Both the position numbers and the translations under genes were made by a program. The notes under the pieces are model-generated. The model saw nothing but the letters and a program-made list of their open reading frames with translations, made no database searches and was not told the origin of the DNA. DNA of 64,000 bases from Ectocarpus siliculosus (taxonomy: Eukaryota; Sar; Phaeophyceae; Ectocarpales; Ectocarpaceae), in NCBI GenBank assembly GCA_000310025.1, contig FN649726.1:124001-188000 (forward strand). Direction: 5' to 3'. Positions 1 through 12,400 of the stretch are shown piece by piece (positions within the stretch are counted from its first letter, which is position 1; every line of letters begins with the position of its first letter).

Positions 1-305
1 CCAATTTAACACAACGTGGTGCGATTATCCCCCTTGGCGCGGAGTGAGGGGTATCTCCCCCGCACAACATAATCTACTCGACCACCACTCATGGTTACCG
101 AAAAAAAAAACATAAAACGAAAGGCTAAAAAAAAAAGCGGTAACCTGGTTGTAGAGCTCACGAAGTGATCGGCTTGTTTTACAACATCGCTGCCAAGCGA
201 CGAAAACCCAACCCCGATGGCAAACACCGGGGGGGGCGGCTTGTTTTACAACGTCGTTGCCAAGCGACGAAAACCCAACCCCGATGGCAAACACCGGGGG
301 GGGGC
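1..305. repeat. Minisatellite element with G-run monomers (truncated by window edge)
   Basis: Two adjacent monomers of about 60 bp (from about 172 to 305) each run from a TTTTACAAC block through CCAAGCGACGAAAACCCAAC to a run of 7-9 G. They are preceded by A-rich DNA flanked by an 8-bp inverted pair, GGTTACCG near 92 and CGGTAACC near 140. The same arrangement recurs at 60.9 and 61.4 kb, so this is a dispersed element rather than a local duplication. No transposase is visible. Confidence 0.75.
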
Positions 306-3279
306 GTGGCAGTTACATCCGTTCTTTCTCCGGGGACTACGCGTTGACCGAAACACACGGGGTGTGCCATGGCGGAGCGGGCTCGATAGTGCATTCCAAT
401 ATTTCTCCGGGTACGTCGCGTGCACCGAAACAGAAAAGGCGTCAGACGGCACAGACAGGTGGCATGGCGGGTTCAATAGTTGTTTCCCAATGGACTTGGC
501 GCTCGCTGACACATAATGTTCATATTTGAAGGATGGCACGGGCATGGGCGGGTTGGTGCCGGTGTGGGGGTTCGATACTCTTCGTGTCTCCCCACAGCGC
601 ACCCACAGATACATGATATACTCATGGATAGAGGCGGCTCCCAAACCCAGGACGTCTGCTATTTCCGACAAAATTCCAGGCATTCACGAACGGCAAGGCA
701 ACCTTCGCCAGTCTTGATCCCAGCAGCTTCGTCAACAACTCGATGGGGTTTTTCTGTGATCAAGGGCCACAGCAGGCGGTGCAATTCTAATGCATCGGTT
801 GGCCACCGAGTTGGCGACGCACTTCGATGGCCATTTGGGTAACATGACAAGTATCTCGGGGGTGAGCTCATGGCAGAACACAGATACAAGTTGGTTGCGT
901 GGCATTTGGAATCAAATGGTGTGGGGACAAGCAGAGGTGTGCCGGTTACTGTAGGTTAAGGCGGAGATTGGTTCGCCGCGCCGAAATACGGTAATCATTC
1001 CAGCGCTTCCCCAACACCAACACACGTTGGGGAAACGATTCATGAAGGATCTCGTTCATGGCAGGGTGGTGGTGCCGTATAAGTCTGTAGCACGCGGGAT
1101 CAAGCACTCGCGTGTTTCACCGCTAGCAGTGGTCGAGTCACACAATCATACCGAGTGATATTGAATGGTATTTTGTGCGGGTGGAAATGGTAAACGGCAG
1201 GATGGGGGTAGGGGGTGACACTTGTTTTTCGAAACATCACCCGTCAGGGAACCCGGCGAGGTCCTGGCGAGCATCACGAGACACGCGCGTGCTTTTCGGG
1301 AAACGAAAGGTCCTATTTCAGCGTAAAGGTAGACGTGGCGGACGCATTTCATTGGACCCATGCTCAGTGGGACAAAGCACCCATTTACTCTCTCTAATGT
1401 CGTGGGTGCCATTTTGGCGATCAATTTTGGATGGCCGGTGGGTGGAGAAATTCCCCTGGGTGATGGTCCTTGCTGGTGGTGATGGTCCTTGCTGGTGTCG
1501 GCTATTGTGCACTTGCATAGACACGCGAACCACTCCAAAGCGAACGTGTTGCCGGACGCGGACAAAATTGCGTCGCCTGGGAAAGGGGCTGCTTGAGCAC
1601 CGCCGGGTGCTTCCGTTGCGCCCTTTGCAAGCGCGCACACGCCTGGCAAATGTTTCGGCGGAAGGGATGTCCGTGATGCGACCAATCTCGAGACGTTTCC
1701 TCATGAAAAAATAAGAACGTATGCTCTTAGCCATCAGATCGGTTATTGTTTCCGACCGCCTCCGCATGCTAGGAAGCACGGCAGCAGACAACCCCATGCC
1801 TGCAATATCGCAGAATAAACTCACAGACTGGTCAGATAAGCAAGATAGTTCTGGAGTACACGATAGACACGCCAGGCATGACGATTGTTATTTCCAAGAA
1901 AGAGGTCGACAATGCAGTGTCGTGATTAGTGGAGTGGCCGAGCACACGCCGGCGGGCTAATGAAGTTAAACTGGGGAGTTTCGGCACCTAACCACGATAG
2001 TGCGGGCAGAAAGGTAGTTGCGTTGCGGCTTGGTTTTGTCACAGGGCTAGCGGAGAATAAAGATATTACCGTGGTTTTAGGTGAGGACTTTCACGCGGAC
2101 TGGAAATGTGGAGGTGGGCTGCGCGCAAATGCACCTCGGCCGGGGTTGTTTCTTTGTATTCCCCGTTTCATGATCGTGTGCACTGGTCACCTACGCGGAA
2201 TTGGTTTTCCGATGCTACGCTCGACGCCACTGGGGGGTGTTGCCGGAAGCGGTGGGTTTGGTGGAATCATGGTCTGTCTCAAGAGGAGTGAGGTCGCTCT
2301 TCCGATGCCGCTTCTTGTCCTAGAACGTGTTGTTCGTGAATCTGCCGGAAGCACTGGCGATGGGTATCAACGCGTGGGTGACGATCGCCGTACTCAATGA
2401 ACGGCCCGTCGTAACCGGGGAACCGGTGCTTTTTCGTGGTGTGACAATACCTCAGCTGTGAATCGGGTCAACAAGTGTGGGTGCACCCGGGAGACACGCG
2501 CCGCGTTGTTATGAGATGGTTGGGAGTGTTGGAGATGTAGGGGGGGGGGAGGGTTGGAAGCGGTACACATCCCTCGTGGTGAGGACGTTATTGGCCGACA
2601 GATTCTCTGGTTGTGCGCGTGCTCGTATTCCTCGCAGAATATCTGAGCTATCCGTCTCATGCAGGTTGGCGTGAGGCCATTTTGGGGAAGGCAGGTGAGA
2701 TGGCATGTTCAGAGATCTTGGGGCCTTGCTCTTGACGGTTATAGTTGCTCCTTCGACGCTTGCCACTTTTTCCGCGTCTTAGAAACTGCCGATAGAGCCG
2801 ATAAACGGTCTCGGTACGTACGAGTGTTTGCTTGGATGAGGCGGGAGGGGCGGGGGGGGCGGCAGATGAGTCCGCGAACTGCATGGCTTACCTGTTCATC
2901 TGTCGGGGCAGTAAAATGTCCACAATTGCGGGGGAGTTAGTCGCAGTCAAACGCTGACCTTCCCATAGTACATACTATTTTTCGAGCTGCCGATGCGGGT
3001 TTGGCGAAAGAGGGCAAGCTGCGCACCGCTGGTAGGATGAGGCGCCCCATCTTGTGAACCATTCTCCGGAACAGCATTCGAACTGCAGCAGCATGGGGCG
3101 AGGGTGGAACGGTACTTTGGCTAGGCTTGGCTATGTCATACTTTTTCATGTGCCACCTGCCGGATATCTTCGCGTATCGTAGCGGCAAGATTCACAAGGA
3201 GTGTGGTAATTGCGCGAGGCCACGTGGCGTTTTACAAGGAGAATACATAGCTGTTCACCCCGGCCGGCATCGTGGCGCT
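306..3279. other. No recognisable gene
   Basis: Open frames here are short or lack family signatures. The longest, 1960-2400 on the plus strand (146 codons), shows no motif I recognise. The sequence may be decayed mobile-element DNA, because a recombinase fragment follows directly. Confidence 0.5.
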
Positions 3280-3792
3280 GTGCGGATCGAGTAGAGGTGC
3301 TGTTCGAGGCTTCTAAGACAAATCATGAATAAGCCGTTGTGTCTCGAGCCCTGGGGTTGCCACGTTCGACTGGGAGTGGGACGGGTCCGGTGATGTTCCG
3401 GTGGGTATGGTGGGCATGGAAGGGGTTGAAGTGTTGCTCGAACTGATGTGCTGCTACCGCAACTGATGAGATGGCACCTTATGCCGTCTATCCTTCCAGA
3501 CAGTAGTTGGAAGGTGTGGACGTGTGATCAATGGTCGACGGCGTTGCGGGCTCTTCTGGCTGGTCAAGGATTGAAACCGGAGGAGTACGCGCCGCATTCT
3601 GGGAAGATAGGGGGAACGACTAGGGGGCGATGGGGTTGTCGTGGTGATCGATCCAACAGCAAGGGAGGTGACGTCATACACATTCCTCTCGTCCATGAGG
3701 GCCAATTTGGACGATGCCGAGACGGCGTCCATTGCGTTATAGCATCGGACGCTTCAGGGGCGGGGCTCCAGCTGGGGCAAAAGACGCGGTGA
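3280..3792 (+). pseudogene. Decayed tyrosine recombinase fragment (DIRS/Crypton-like)
   Basis: Two pieces resemble the C-terminal half of eukaryotic mobile-element tyrosine recombinases. Near 3293 a frame reads VEVLFEASKTNHE and then meets a stop; this resembles the 'SKTDQ' strand of the fold. From 3448 an open frame contains WSTALRALLAGQGLKPEEY followed by APHSGKIGGTT. The latter matches the usual HSxRIGGAT box, but with Lys where the catalytic Arg is expected. No clear downstream tyrosine motif is seen. In-frame stops and the substituted catalytic residue point to a dead remnant of a DIRS-like retroelement or a Crypton. The assignment rests on two short motifs only. Confidence 0.45.
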
Positions 3793-4480
3793 AAGGTGCA
3801 GGCACGGGTCAGAGGTAGATTACCGGAATCTAGAAAAATTACCTGGATATTCGTACTTAGTTTGCATACATGGATTCAAAAACAATATATTTGTTTCATT
3901 TTGTTTTTGGGTGGTATGCTGTGTTTAGGTGTTGGCGGGGGGGTAAGGTAGGGGCGGGGGTGGGGGTGTACGGTGAAGGGAAAGAATTGGGGGAGAAACG
4001 CAGACGCATGGGAGATGGGGAAGAGTGCAGGTTGTTAATGTGGGGTAGCAAACTAATGTATGTGGTGTGTATTACGAGGAACCCGGGGAATATATTGATA
4101 TTTGTGTGATAAAGTCGTGGGGGTCCACGATACATGCAAAATACTCCAGATTCATGAGCATACGAAATGGCCATAGATCAGGGAGGAATTTCGAAAAGTA
4201 AAAGTTACCGCGGAATCACCGAAAAGTTAGGACTCACAGATGAGCATTGGTGCAGCTTTCGGACGTTCATGCCTTCGACAAAAATACCGCACACATACAA
4301 TAATATTATATTACCTGACCAAGAATTCGTACTTCCGTAGTAGGCACGAGCAAGCACCACGTGACGAGTTTGTAGTCCTGCCGCCATGCTCGCAGCCTCA
4401 GATTATTATTGACAAAGAAAGAGGTCGCGAGAAATTGAGCTACTAGTCTGATGGACCATAAGAACACATGTTACGCTCAT
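3793..4480. other. Intergenic, no gene seen
   Basis: AT-richer sequence with a G-rich patch near 3930-3970. I see no coding exon or RNA gene. Confidence 0.5.
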
Positions 4481-4517
4481 GAAATTCAGTCATCTACGTT
4501 GTAGTAATTTTTGGTGG

Positions 4518-5445
4518 AATGTTTTATGGAGCTTTCATGGAATTCCATGGACTTCCATGGAGCATTCCATGGAAATTCCACGGAAGTCCATGGAATTCCA
4601 TGAAATTTTTCATGGAAGTTCATGGATTTCCATGACAGCATGTCCGTGGAAGTCCGTGGAAGTCCACGAAGTGCCCACTGCACCGTAGGCACTGCAAACC
4701 TAGAACTCGCAACGGCAGATCAACCTAGAACTTGATCATCGGCACATCAACCTAGAACTTAGCCACCAGCAGCGCCAACCTAGCCCGTATCGTGTGGGCT
4801 TGGGGATAGCGTTAGGGTTAGGTCAGGGATGATAGCCATTGCAATGCCCGTTCCAAAGCAGATAATCTACTTGTTAAGGAGTGCACTGGTTCCGGTTGAA
4901 GGGCACCCATTGGCCGCCCATGGGCTGCCCATGGGCTTGCCCGTGGGCATTTCCCGTCATTGGCAACCCATTGGCATAAGGTGGTGCCCATGGGCGGTTT
5001 AGCGAAACGTATACTGTAGAAAGTGTGTGGGAGACCCCGTGTTGATGGACTGAACGTCCATGAAAGTTCATGAAATGGACGTCCATGAAAAAATTGATGA
5101 TTTTCATAGAATTCATGGACCTCCATGGACGTGAAACATTTTCATCAATGAATATTCATGGGCGTTCATGGAACATTTCATGGGCGTTCACGGGTGTTCA
5201 TGAATACATGTCATGAATGTCCATGAAATATTTTCATCAAACGTTTCACGACAAAATTTTAAATTTTTTCATGGAATGTTTCATGAAAAAATGTCATGGG
5301 CATCCATGGAACTTTTCATAAACATTCGTGAAAAAAAATCATGGAATTCCATGGGAGTTTCATGGACTTCCCTGCGACGTATCACGGACTACACCTTAGA
5401 ACCGTTCCATGAACTTCCATGGACTTCCCAAACGTTTCATGGAAA
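4518..5445. repeat. CATGGA/TCCATG palindrome-rich satellite
   Basis: Two blocks (about 4518-4665 and 5050-5445) consist largely of the hexamer CATGGA and its complement TCCATG joined by short A/T linkers, so that TTCCATGGAA palindromes recur every 10-20 bp. Between them, about 4890-5000 carries a related GC-rich variant, CCCATGGGC, and about 4690-4790 has three or four copies of AACCTAGAACT. Both strands therefore give frames rich in Met, His, Glu, Phe and Trp that look like proteins but are repeat translations. Confidence 0.85.
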
Positions 5446-6737
5446 AGTACGGGAAAATGTGCATGTCATCTCTATGTGCGTTAACTGTTCCCCAGGTACC
5501 TGGTTCCCTCGTAGGACACACACAACAAACCTACATGTTCAGTAGTAAAAAAAACAAACACAAGCATACACCAGAGCAGCCAGCCTACAGCGAAGTAGAA
5601 TAATATTGCTCCTGCTCGAGAGGAGAGCATGAAGAACGACATCTAGTTAAAACCCGTAAGTGGGTACAGTAGTTCTTGCTGTGATGCGGGTGCTGTATTG
5701 TGCTCACCTCATCATGAACGGGTGCTTTCATTGCGGCACCGGACGCAGTGAAACTATCTCAAGTTAGACGTTACAAATATGAACCGGCAATAGAGCGAAC
5801 CAGAACCAAAGAGGTCTTGCGCTGCAGCTGGGGGTGGCGCGTAGTGACGGGTACTCCTGATGATGGTGCAGCTGTGTAACATCAAGTACCAATGATGCTT
5901 GCAGGGTGAGCGTGTTGTGCAGGCTATTCTAATCAGTATCATGATTCATGTGAGTAGGTCTATTCGGTTTAATTTCGGAAGAGTTGATGAATTGATACAG
6001 TTTACAATCAATGTCATACTCATCACAATAAAATTCGGCCGATCAGAATCAACCAATCAAACACCAACCCAATAGTGCACTACTAGAGGGGCGACAAGGG
6101 CAAACAAAAGCAGACAGGCAGTCACGCGACGTTTCAGCTACACTTCCCACCTCTCTTAGTTTCGGAGCAGCCGGCGTGTCGGACCAAGCCGCTGCATGAT
6201 GTACGCAGGCATCTCCGATAATAACTTGCAGGACGGGCGAAGATGCTGTGTGGAGACGTGCTGTGTGCTCCTCTCTGCTGAACGAGTGAACTGACCCCAA
6301 GGCACTCCCAGGTGTGTACACATTGGCATAATGATTCGGGCCCCCTGCATATCGACCATCCGTCAACACTGGCCAATGCTCGCCTGCCGAAGTGCGCCGG
6401 TGCCATACACCCCATTCGAGGCGCTACCACCCTGCGCGCGCCGCGCCAACGAGCATCCAACAAGGACACAGCGAGTAAAATGTTGACCGCATGCCGCAAG
6501 CCATCATCCATCATCACACCATCCTTGTGCACGCTTTGTGCACGCTGGCCGAACTCCATGGCTGCTTGGACGACGTGTACCGCGCCCAACCCCGTTCACC
6601 TCACATGCTGTACAGTGTACAGGCTCGACGCACCACTGAGCAGCGGTGTGGAAGATACGCATCATATCGTGTTCATGCCATGTATGTGTCTGTCATGAGT
6701 AGTGACAGGCCGGTACCGTTCGGGGAAATATACGTTT
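5446..6737. other. Intergenic, no gene seen
   Basis: Overlapping frames on both strands at 6.05-6.7 kb lack family motifs and splice-consistent neighbours. Nothing else is supported. Confidence 0.45.
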
Positions 6738-6910
6738 TGAGTGGGAGTTCGTACAATATCTTCAGTTCTGTGTAGCGGACGTGACAACATAGTTCATACA
6801 ATACCTCCTGTTCTTTGCAGCGGACGTACCTATTGTTCGACATATGCGAAAGCTCCCGTACAATAGTCACATCCCCTCCGACTGCAGTTGTGGTAATATC
6901 TCGAACATGT
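6738..6910. repeat. Degenerate tandem repeat, about 60 bp
   Basis: Three imperfect units share a GTTC(A/G)TACAATA block followed by TTCTGTGTAGCGGACGT or a variant. Units begin near 6748, 6793 and 6855. No coding potential. Confidence 0.5.
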
Positions 6911-7940
6911 AGCCGTTCTGTGTATCCTGAAGTCTAGATTACATATCGATAGCTCTACACGTCGATCGCCGGAACACAATTATTACTTGACCATGATTTT
7001 TCAGGTCGAGTCAAGGTGGAATATTATTTGAATTTCTTCTCGTGGGATTTCTACTCGGGTATTATTGTAGACACCTTTCGGTGCAGTTCAGGACGGGAAT
7101 TCTAGACGCACCACAGCCGGGGTCACAAGGGAGTGCTTTCTCCGTCCTCCTTCTGCAGTGTTTGTTTGGATTTTATCGTGAGAAGGATTCAGCCGTTCCT
7201 TTCCCTCGTCGACCATAGAGTCGAATTAATGCGTTCGCACGAAATTTTCGCGTTGACTTTGTTTTGGCCATCGTGAAACAACATCCCAGCTCGTTGGCTA
7301 CATCGATATGCAAACCCAAGTCCAAAACGCCGAAAAGACTGAGAGGTCACCTACTGAATCACTTTTCGCCTTTTGTTTGGTTGACGGAGTTAGACCTTGG
7401 GAAAGCAAGATACACGGGGGCTTCCTGGTTCGTTTGCGGTAGTCTATAGTCTAGAGGAAAGTTCACCCACTTCCATGCTACCTCAAAATTTATTTCACTC
7501 AATGAACATGAAGTACAATAGTTCACATCCTCCCCACCACCTCACTCGCCATCGCATCTCCACGTGCACCCGATATGTTTACGCGTATGAAGTTTCGCCG
7601 CAGTCGATGGTACTCTCGGGTGTAGACTACTATTTGTGATCTCGTGCGCAGCGGTATGCTTTTCGTAAGGTATGTACTCACATGTACTGTAGGTCCCCAT
7701 TTCGGATATCCATTCTCTCCCTGAATGTTTCTACCCGTGGACCCGTTCAGATTGAACAGGGCAGCACCGCAGTCCATCCACCAGCAACCGCACGGATCCC
7801 TACGACTCTTCGTGACAACATGGCGACAGAAGAGTGGTATTGGCAGGTGAGATGCCCGAGGCATGTATGTAGAGAGATTGATGTCGGGATTCGGTGTTTC
7901 GCCCATTCTTCTAAGTGGCCTTCTTTGGGAGACTCTGATT
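6911..7940. other. No clear gene; possible decayed blade exon near 7.8 kb
   Basis: The only hint of coding is at about 7818-7845, where TEEWYWQ is followed by a GTGAGA donor. This is the same ending as the blade exons of the receptor gene downstream. The sequence before it does not match a blade in one frame, so it may be a decayed exon or chance. Confidence 0.25.
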
Positions 7941-7959
7941 CTTCCTACACAGAAACCAA

Positions 7960-8890
7960 AGTATTTTCATTGGTCAGCATGTCAGCGCGGTCGATGCTAT
8001 CGAGAAATCACGCACACAGACCAGATCATGGGCTTGAAATGCATTTTCTCCGTTCAGTCTCAGTAAGACCGACGGTACCGAGTGCAGTTTCTTCGTTTGC
8101 TATCGTTTTGGTCTTTCACCAGGAGAGTAGCTCATAGCTTCCCCCTCTCGGGGTCTCAGATCATGGCCTTATACAAACATTTTTCTGTGTTCAGCCCCAC
8201 GGAGACTGAGACGTCTTTTGATTATCTGTCAACCGGTTACAGTAGCGCGGCCGATGTGCATATTATATACGGTATTGCCGCTCACGAATTTCCTATGAGC
8301 TCGAGGTCTATATCAGTTACACCAAACACGATTGGTTAGGAGGCTCGTCAGTGGCGAGAATTCGTTGGTATTTTCAACAGTGACGGGGAATGGGTGGATA
8401 TTATTGCGATGGTGACGGAGGGGGGAATGCGGGAGGGATACATAATTCGAATACGTATGGCGACGAAGAGCAGGGAAATAGTTCTGGCGACAAGGATGTG
8501 ATGATCACACGACAGAGAGTAGAGACACATAGACAAACTGAAGAAGGAGGAGATGGTGTTGAAACTTTGACATCCAATCTTCCACAAGCAACGTCGTAGG
8601 GACCGAGAAGCGCCCATTGGAACAGAATTAGCAACGAGTACAGTGTGGATGATACAACCAGCCACAGTATCAGAATAGGATTCAAAACGAAACAGGAGCA
8701 TAACCAAGAAACCTCGGTAGACGCTTCAAAATTCTCTTCATCTGCTACCGTTTCTGTCTTCAATCTGGAAGTCAACCTCCCCAACTGCGACCTCGAAAGG
8801 GGGCCCAGATCATGATCTTACTTTCCGTTCTTAGCCTTATCGACGGTTTCTCATTGGTCAGTCGGTGGGCGCGGTCGATGCCACATGACA
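7960..8890. repeat. Dispersed repeat, three copies of an ATTGGTCAG-containing motif
   Basis: A motif of about 40 bp, with TTTCATTGGTCAG followed by GCGCGGTCGATGC, appears near 7965-7998, more diverged near 8211-8255, and near 8849-8881. It recurs inside the pogo-type element at about 28967-29001, just upstream of that element's open frame. Copies are accompanied by a CAGATCATG(G/A) block 50-100 bp away (near 8025, 8157 and 8804). It may be a shared promoter or terminus piece of a mobile-element family. Confidence 0.5.
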
Positions 8891-9435
8891 ACTGTCGTGC
8901 TGGGGACGAAAGCCCACCGAAAATCGCACAACTAACCCATGCAAATAGAGGACGTCGCAGCCGGGCAATATCTTTTGAGGTCTCCCTCAACTTTGGCAAC
9001 AATCTAGTAGCGAGAGCGACCATACCTCATGCTAGCATCAGGATCGCCTCAAGATGAATTCAGGGACGCGTGAGGGGTCGAGCTTCCCTAACTTCTCGGC
9101 AACGGATTGAGGTTCCAGTTTATCCTAGGGTACAGCTTTGCACAACCTTCCTCCTCGTCCCGGAACTCTCACTGGTCGTGCACAACGAAAGATCTTGAGC
9201 CCTGTGAAATAGAAACAACCACCTCACTATTGACGCATATCGATTGCCAGCTACGCTACACCTCTGTCGTGAATCACGGCAGCAGAAGTACTGCGGCAGC
9301 AAAGCAGACGTCCCGTCACCCATTCGCTTGCGCCGATCTCCACTTTGAGCCTTTCCACCATCGCCTTTCATCTGGTGTCTCGTTTGGTTCCCCCTCCACT
9401 GCTGCAATTGTGTATGCTTCGCGTGCGATTCTCAG

Positions 9436-12400
9436 GCCGGGACTGCCGAGACCGACTACTTGAACGCGGTGCTGATGGGGTCGGATGGTTCCTCTGTCTT
9501 GGCAGGTAAGAGCGTGGCTTCACCGCGTACGGTTGCATATCCCCGACATGTTGGCCTGATTTTCAAATACTATTCCGCCCTGGTTGTTGTAAGACGAGAA
9601 GCCTCTAACGACTCGAAACCACACACAAAGACGGGAAGCAACAACAAATGTTGGGGGTTTTGTCCGTGGACAGGTCTATCGTTTGGACTATGGAATGGAA
9701 CGAACGCCGACACATCCGACGCATCCTTAAGGCCGGCCGCCACAAAACTGGATGCAGACGGGAATATCCTATGGAAGTGGCAGGTAAGCGAGTCGAGAGG
9801 TCCAACTCCCGGGATGCCATGAACGTGGGAAGCACGTTTACTCCATTAGGCTAAAATACTCCTCGCATGGAGGTACTGATGTGTGAAACTTCATGTGGGT
9901 AAAAGGGGGAAGTACATTTTCTTACGTCTACTTACGAACAGGCTCGATCGATGCCCTGTGGAGAACAGTCGCGAAGGGCGGGGACGATGCTAAGGCTCTC
10001 GGTCGTATCGCATGAATGACTTTGCTTCGCCGCGCTGGACCTCGATAGGCAAGGTCTCCGGAGCTTTCGGAAGCGCAGCACCGCCCCCTGCCCCCTGTAT
10101 TTCTACGTTCCCTTCCCTCTGTCCATAGTTATACTACCATGCAGCGGTGCGAGAGGTGACGTTCATAGTGAAAGGGCGCCAGTAGGTCAAGCCGTTGCTA
10201 GAAGCTTGGTGATGGGACATTTATACATATACCATATAGACTAGGTTTTCAGCACCTTGCCCCCAAACGTTGCTGAAGTTGATAGTTGTAGATACACCTA
10301 GGAGCTCTCCGTCGGGTTAAGGACGCTGTTCACGCCCTGGGGCACTTCAACAAGCAGCAAGGGAAACATCAATGTTTCACCGTCTCAACACGGTTCAATG
10401 TGGCACATCCGCCGTCCGTGTCCGTGTCTAAGATTTCCATTTCAATCCATGTTCCGCTGCATGCACGATGACCACGTGGCCCGCATCTTCAACAATTGAA
10501 CAGAATGTGACGGGGACCTCAGGCTTCCAAGCCGCAGCCATGGACCAGGGTGGATCCGTCGTGTTGGCATCGCATGATGATATAACCAAGCTTGATGCAG
10601 ACGGGAACTTGCTCTGGGTTGTTGAGGTGATCGAAGTTCTTCGGCGAAAATGTCTTCGTCGGGCACTCGTACAGAACAGTTGTGGCTGGGGCGATGGGTA
10701 GCCTGAAGGGCCTCGCGCTGTACTCTAAATTCCGAGTGGAACGCATGTTATCGCACAACAGACATCGTTCATGACTGTGCCAAACTGAACGCAACTCGGC
10801 CTCATATTGATTTGGTTGATTCGGTCGAACTTGTGTGGTCCGGTTCGGTACCCTCTGTGAGACGGGACACCCGTCGTATCAGTAGCCAGACCTGAACGGC
10901 TCTGAAGCTTGAAGAATGCAATAGTCGTACGAAGCAACGTAAGCAGCGCCGCAAGGAGGAAGAACGCTCCGACGCCCAACGGAGGGCGGGTGCCTCGACC
11001 ACGGTAGTGGATGAGCAAATGTAACGGGTCCCGGGAGATGCAAGCAATGTTCCTATCAGATGTTCAACGATCGCCCCATCAGCTCGTAGGCGTGTGAGCA
11101 TTCTATATTGGGAAAGCGTCACGCTAGAGGCTCAGAGCCCAGATATTGGCAAGATTCATACTTGCACCATGCGCCAGACATCAGATCAAGCGTTGTTTGT
11201 GCAGTTTTTCAGCGCTGGCACCATTGTGTGTTGACATGTTTGGCAACCAACCGAACAAACATGCTGCTCATACGGTTCCTGTGAGGGAACGTTCAGCTCT
11301 GCCCTCACTGATTGTAGTCCAAAGGTACATCGCACGAGCCGGACACATGCAGTATTCCGCGTACATACCTGAACAGTGCCTGACGTCATCAATGCTGCAT
11401 TATTTGCTTGACAGCACGACATCAACGCCTTTGCAGCTGCCGCGGGTGAAGGTCGTTCAGTCGTCACGGCAGGATTTGCGTCTGGCGGTTGGGAAGGAAC
11501 GGGCCTGGGGTTCGTGGACTTCACAGCTGTCAGCCTAGACGCGGATAGTGGCGAGTTGTTGTGGAAGTGGCAGGTAACTGGCTTCTGAGATGGTTGCGAG
11601 AGGATTTGACCGTGTTTTTTATGTTGCATAGCAGCGTTTATGCTGCCTGGTATCGTGCGGCAACGGGCGGCAATCTTGACTATTTGCATCGTCATGAAGC
11701 ACCCACCGCCACCTGTTGTCGGACGTCGCGGTGATATACTGCCCCGGTTGGCATCAATTCCGTGCCTCACGAAAGAGAAGGTCTCTGTGACAACTACAAA
11801 CCTGAAAAAAAAACAATAATTACATTATAACGTTCACATGCCGTGTTCAACCATGTGAGGTTCCACGCGATGCTACGAGTCCGTGCCATCTTCTAACGGA
11901 TTCTCATACGGTGCGGCCACACCCTACATTACCGTCGTCGTGAACATGCTGTTAGGACGACCCTCGTCGCGCACTTCAGGGGGGCATCATAACATACCTA
12001 GATATTTCGGCAGCTTACGCAGTCATTTGTTGCCTACGCAGTCATTGTAGTCGTCCCGTAATGAGCTATGGCCGGAGACGAAATTCGCGGGACGGGTGCT
12101 AGTTTATCTTTGGATACCAGCGACTGACCACCGTGCACGTGGCCAACGTGCTCGCTCTCATCCCTCTACTATGGATGGGGTGCCTCCTCCCGCAGGATGG
12201 ATCAGAAGGTTTTGACGTTATTTACGGCGCCACATTGGCAGACGAGGGCGAGTCGGTTGTTATGGCAGGATATACCTCTGGAAACTTCAGTGGAGTGAAT
12301 GCCGGCAGTAACGATTTTGTTGCCATCAAGCTCAACTTTACTGACGGCAGCGAAGTTTGGAGGTGGCAGGTGAGGGGTTTTCGACAGGTTCCCGGTGGCT

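Noticed and set aside
1960-2400. 146-codon plus-strand frame
   Set aside because: No recognisable motif or splice-linked neighbour. Left unassigned rather than called a gene.
4808-4825. Telomere-like TTAGGGTTAGG
   Set aside because: Less than two repeat units within ordinary DNA; no array, so chance occurrence.
4486-5545. Long Met/His/Glu/Trp-rich open frames on both strands
   Set aside because: They are translations of the CATGGA satellite. Both strands look alike and neither has splice partners or family motifs.
8812-9057. Signal-peptide-like start MILLSVLSLIDGFSLVS as the receptor N-terminus
   Set aside because: The hydrophobic stretch is encoded by the dispersed ATTGGTCAG repeat, which also occurs in the pogo-type element, and no splice path to the first blade could be fixed.
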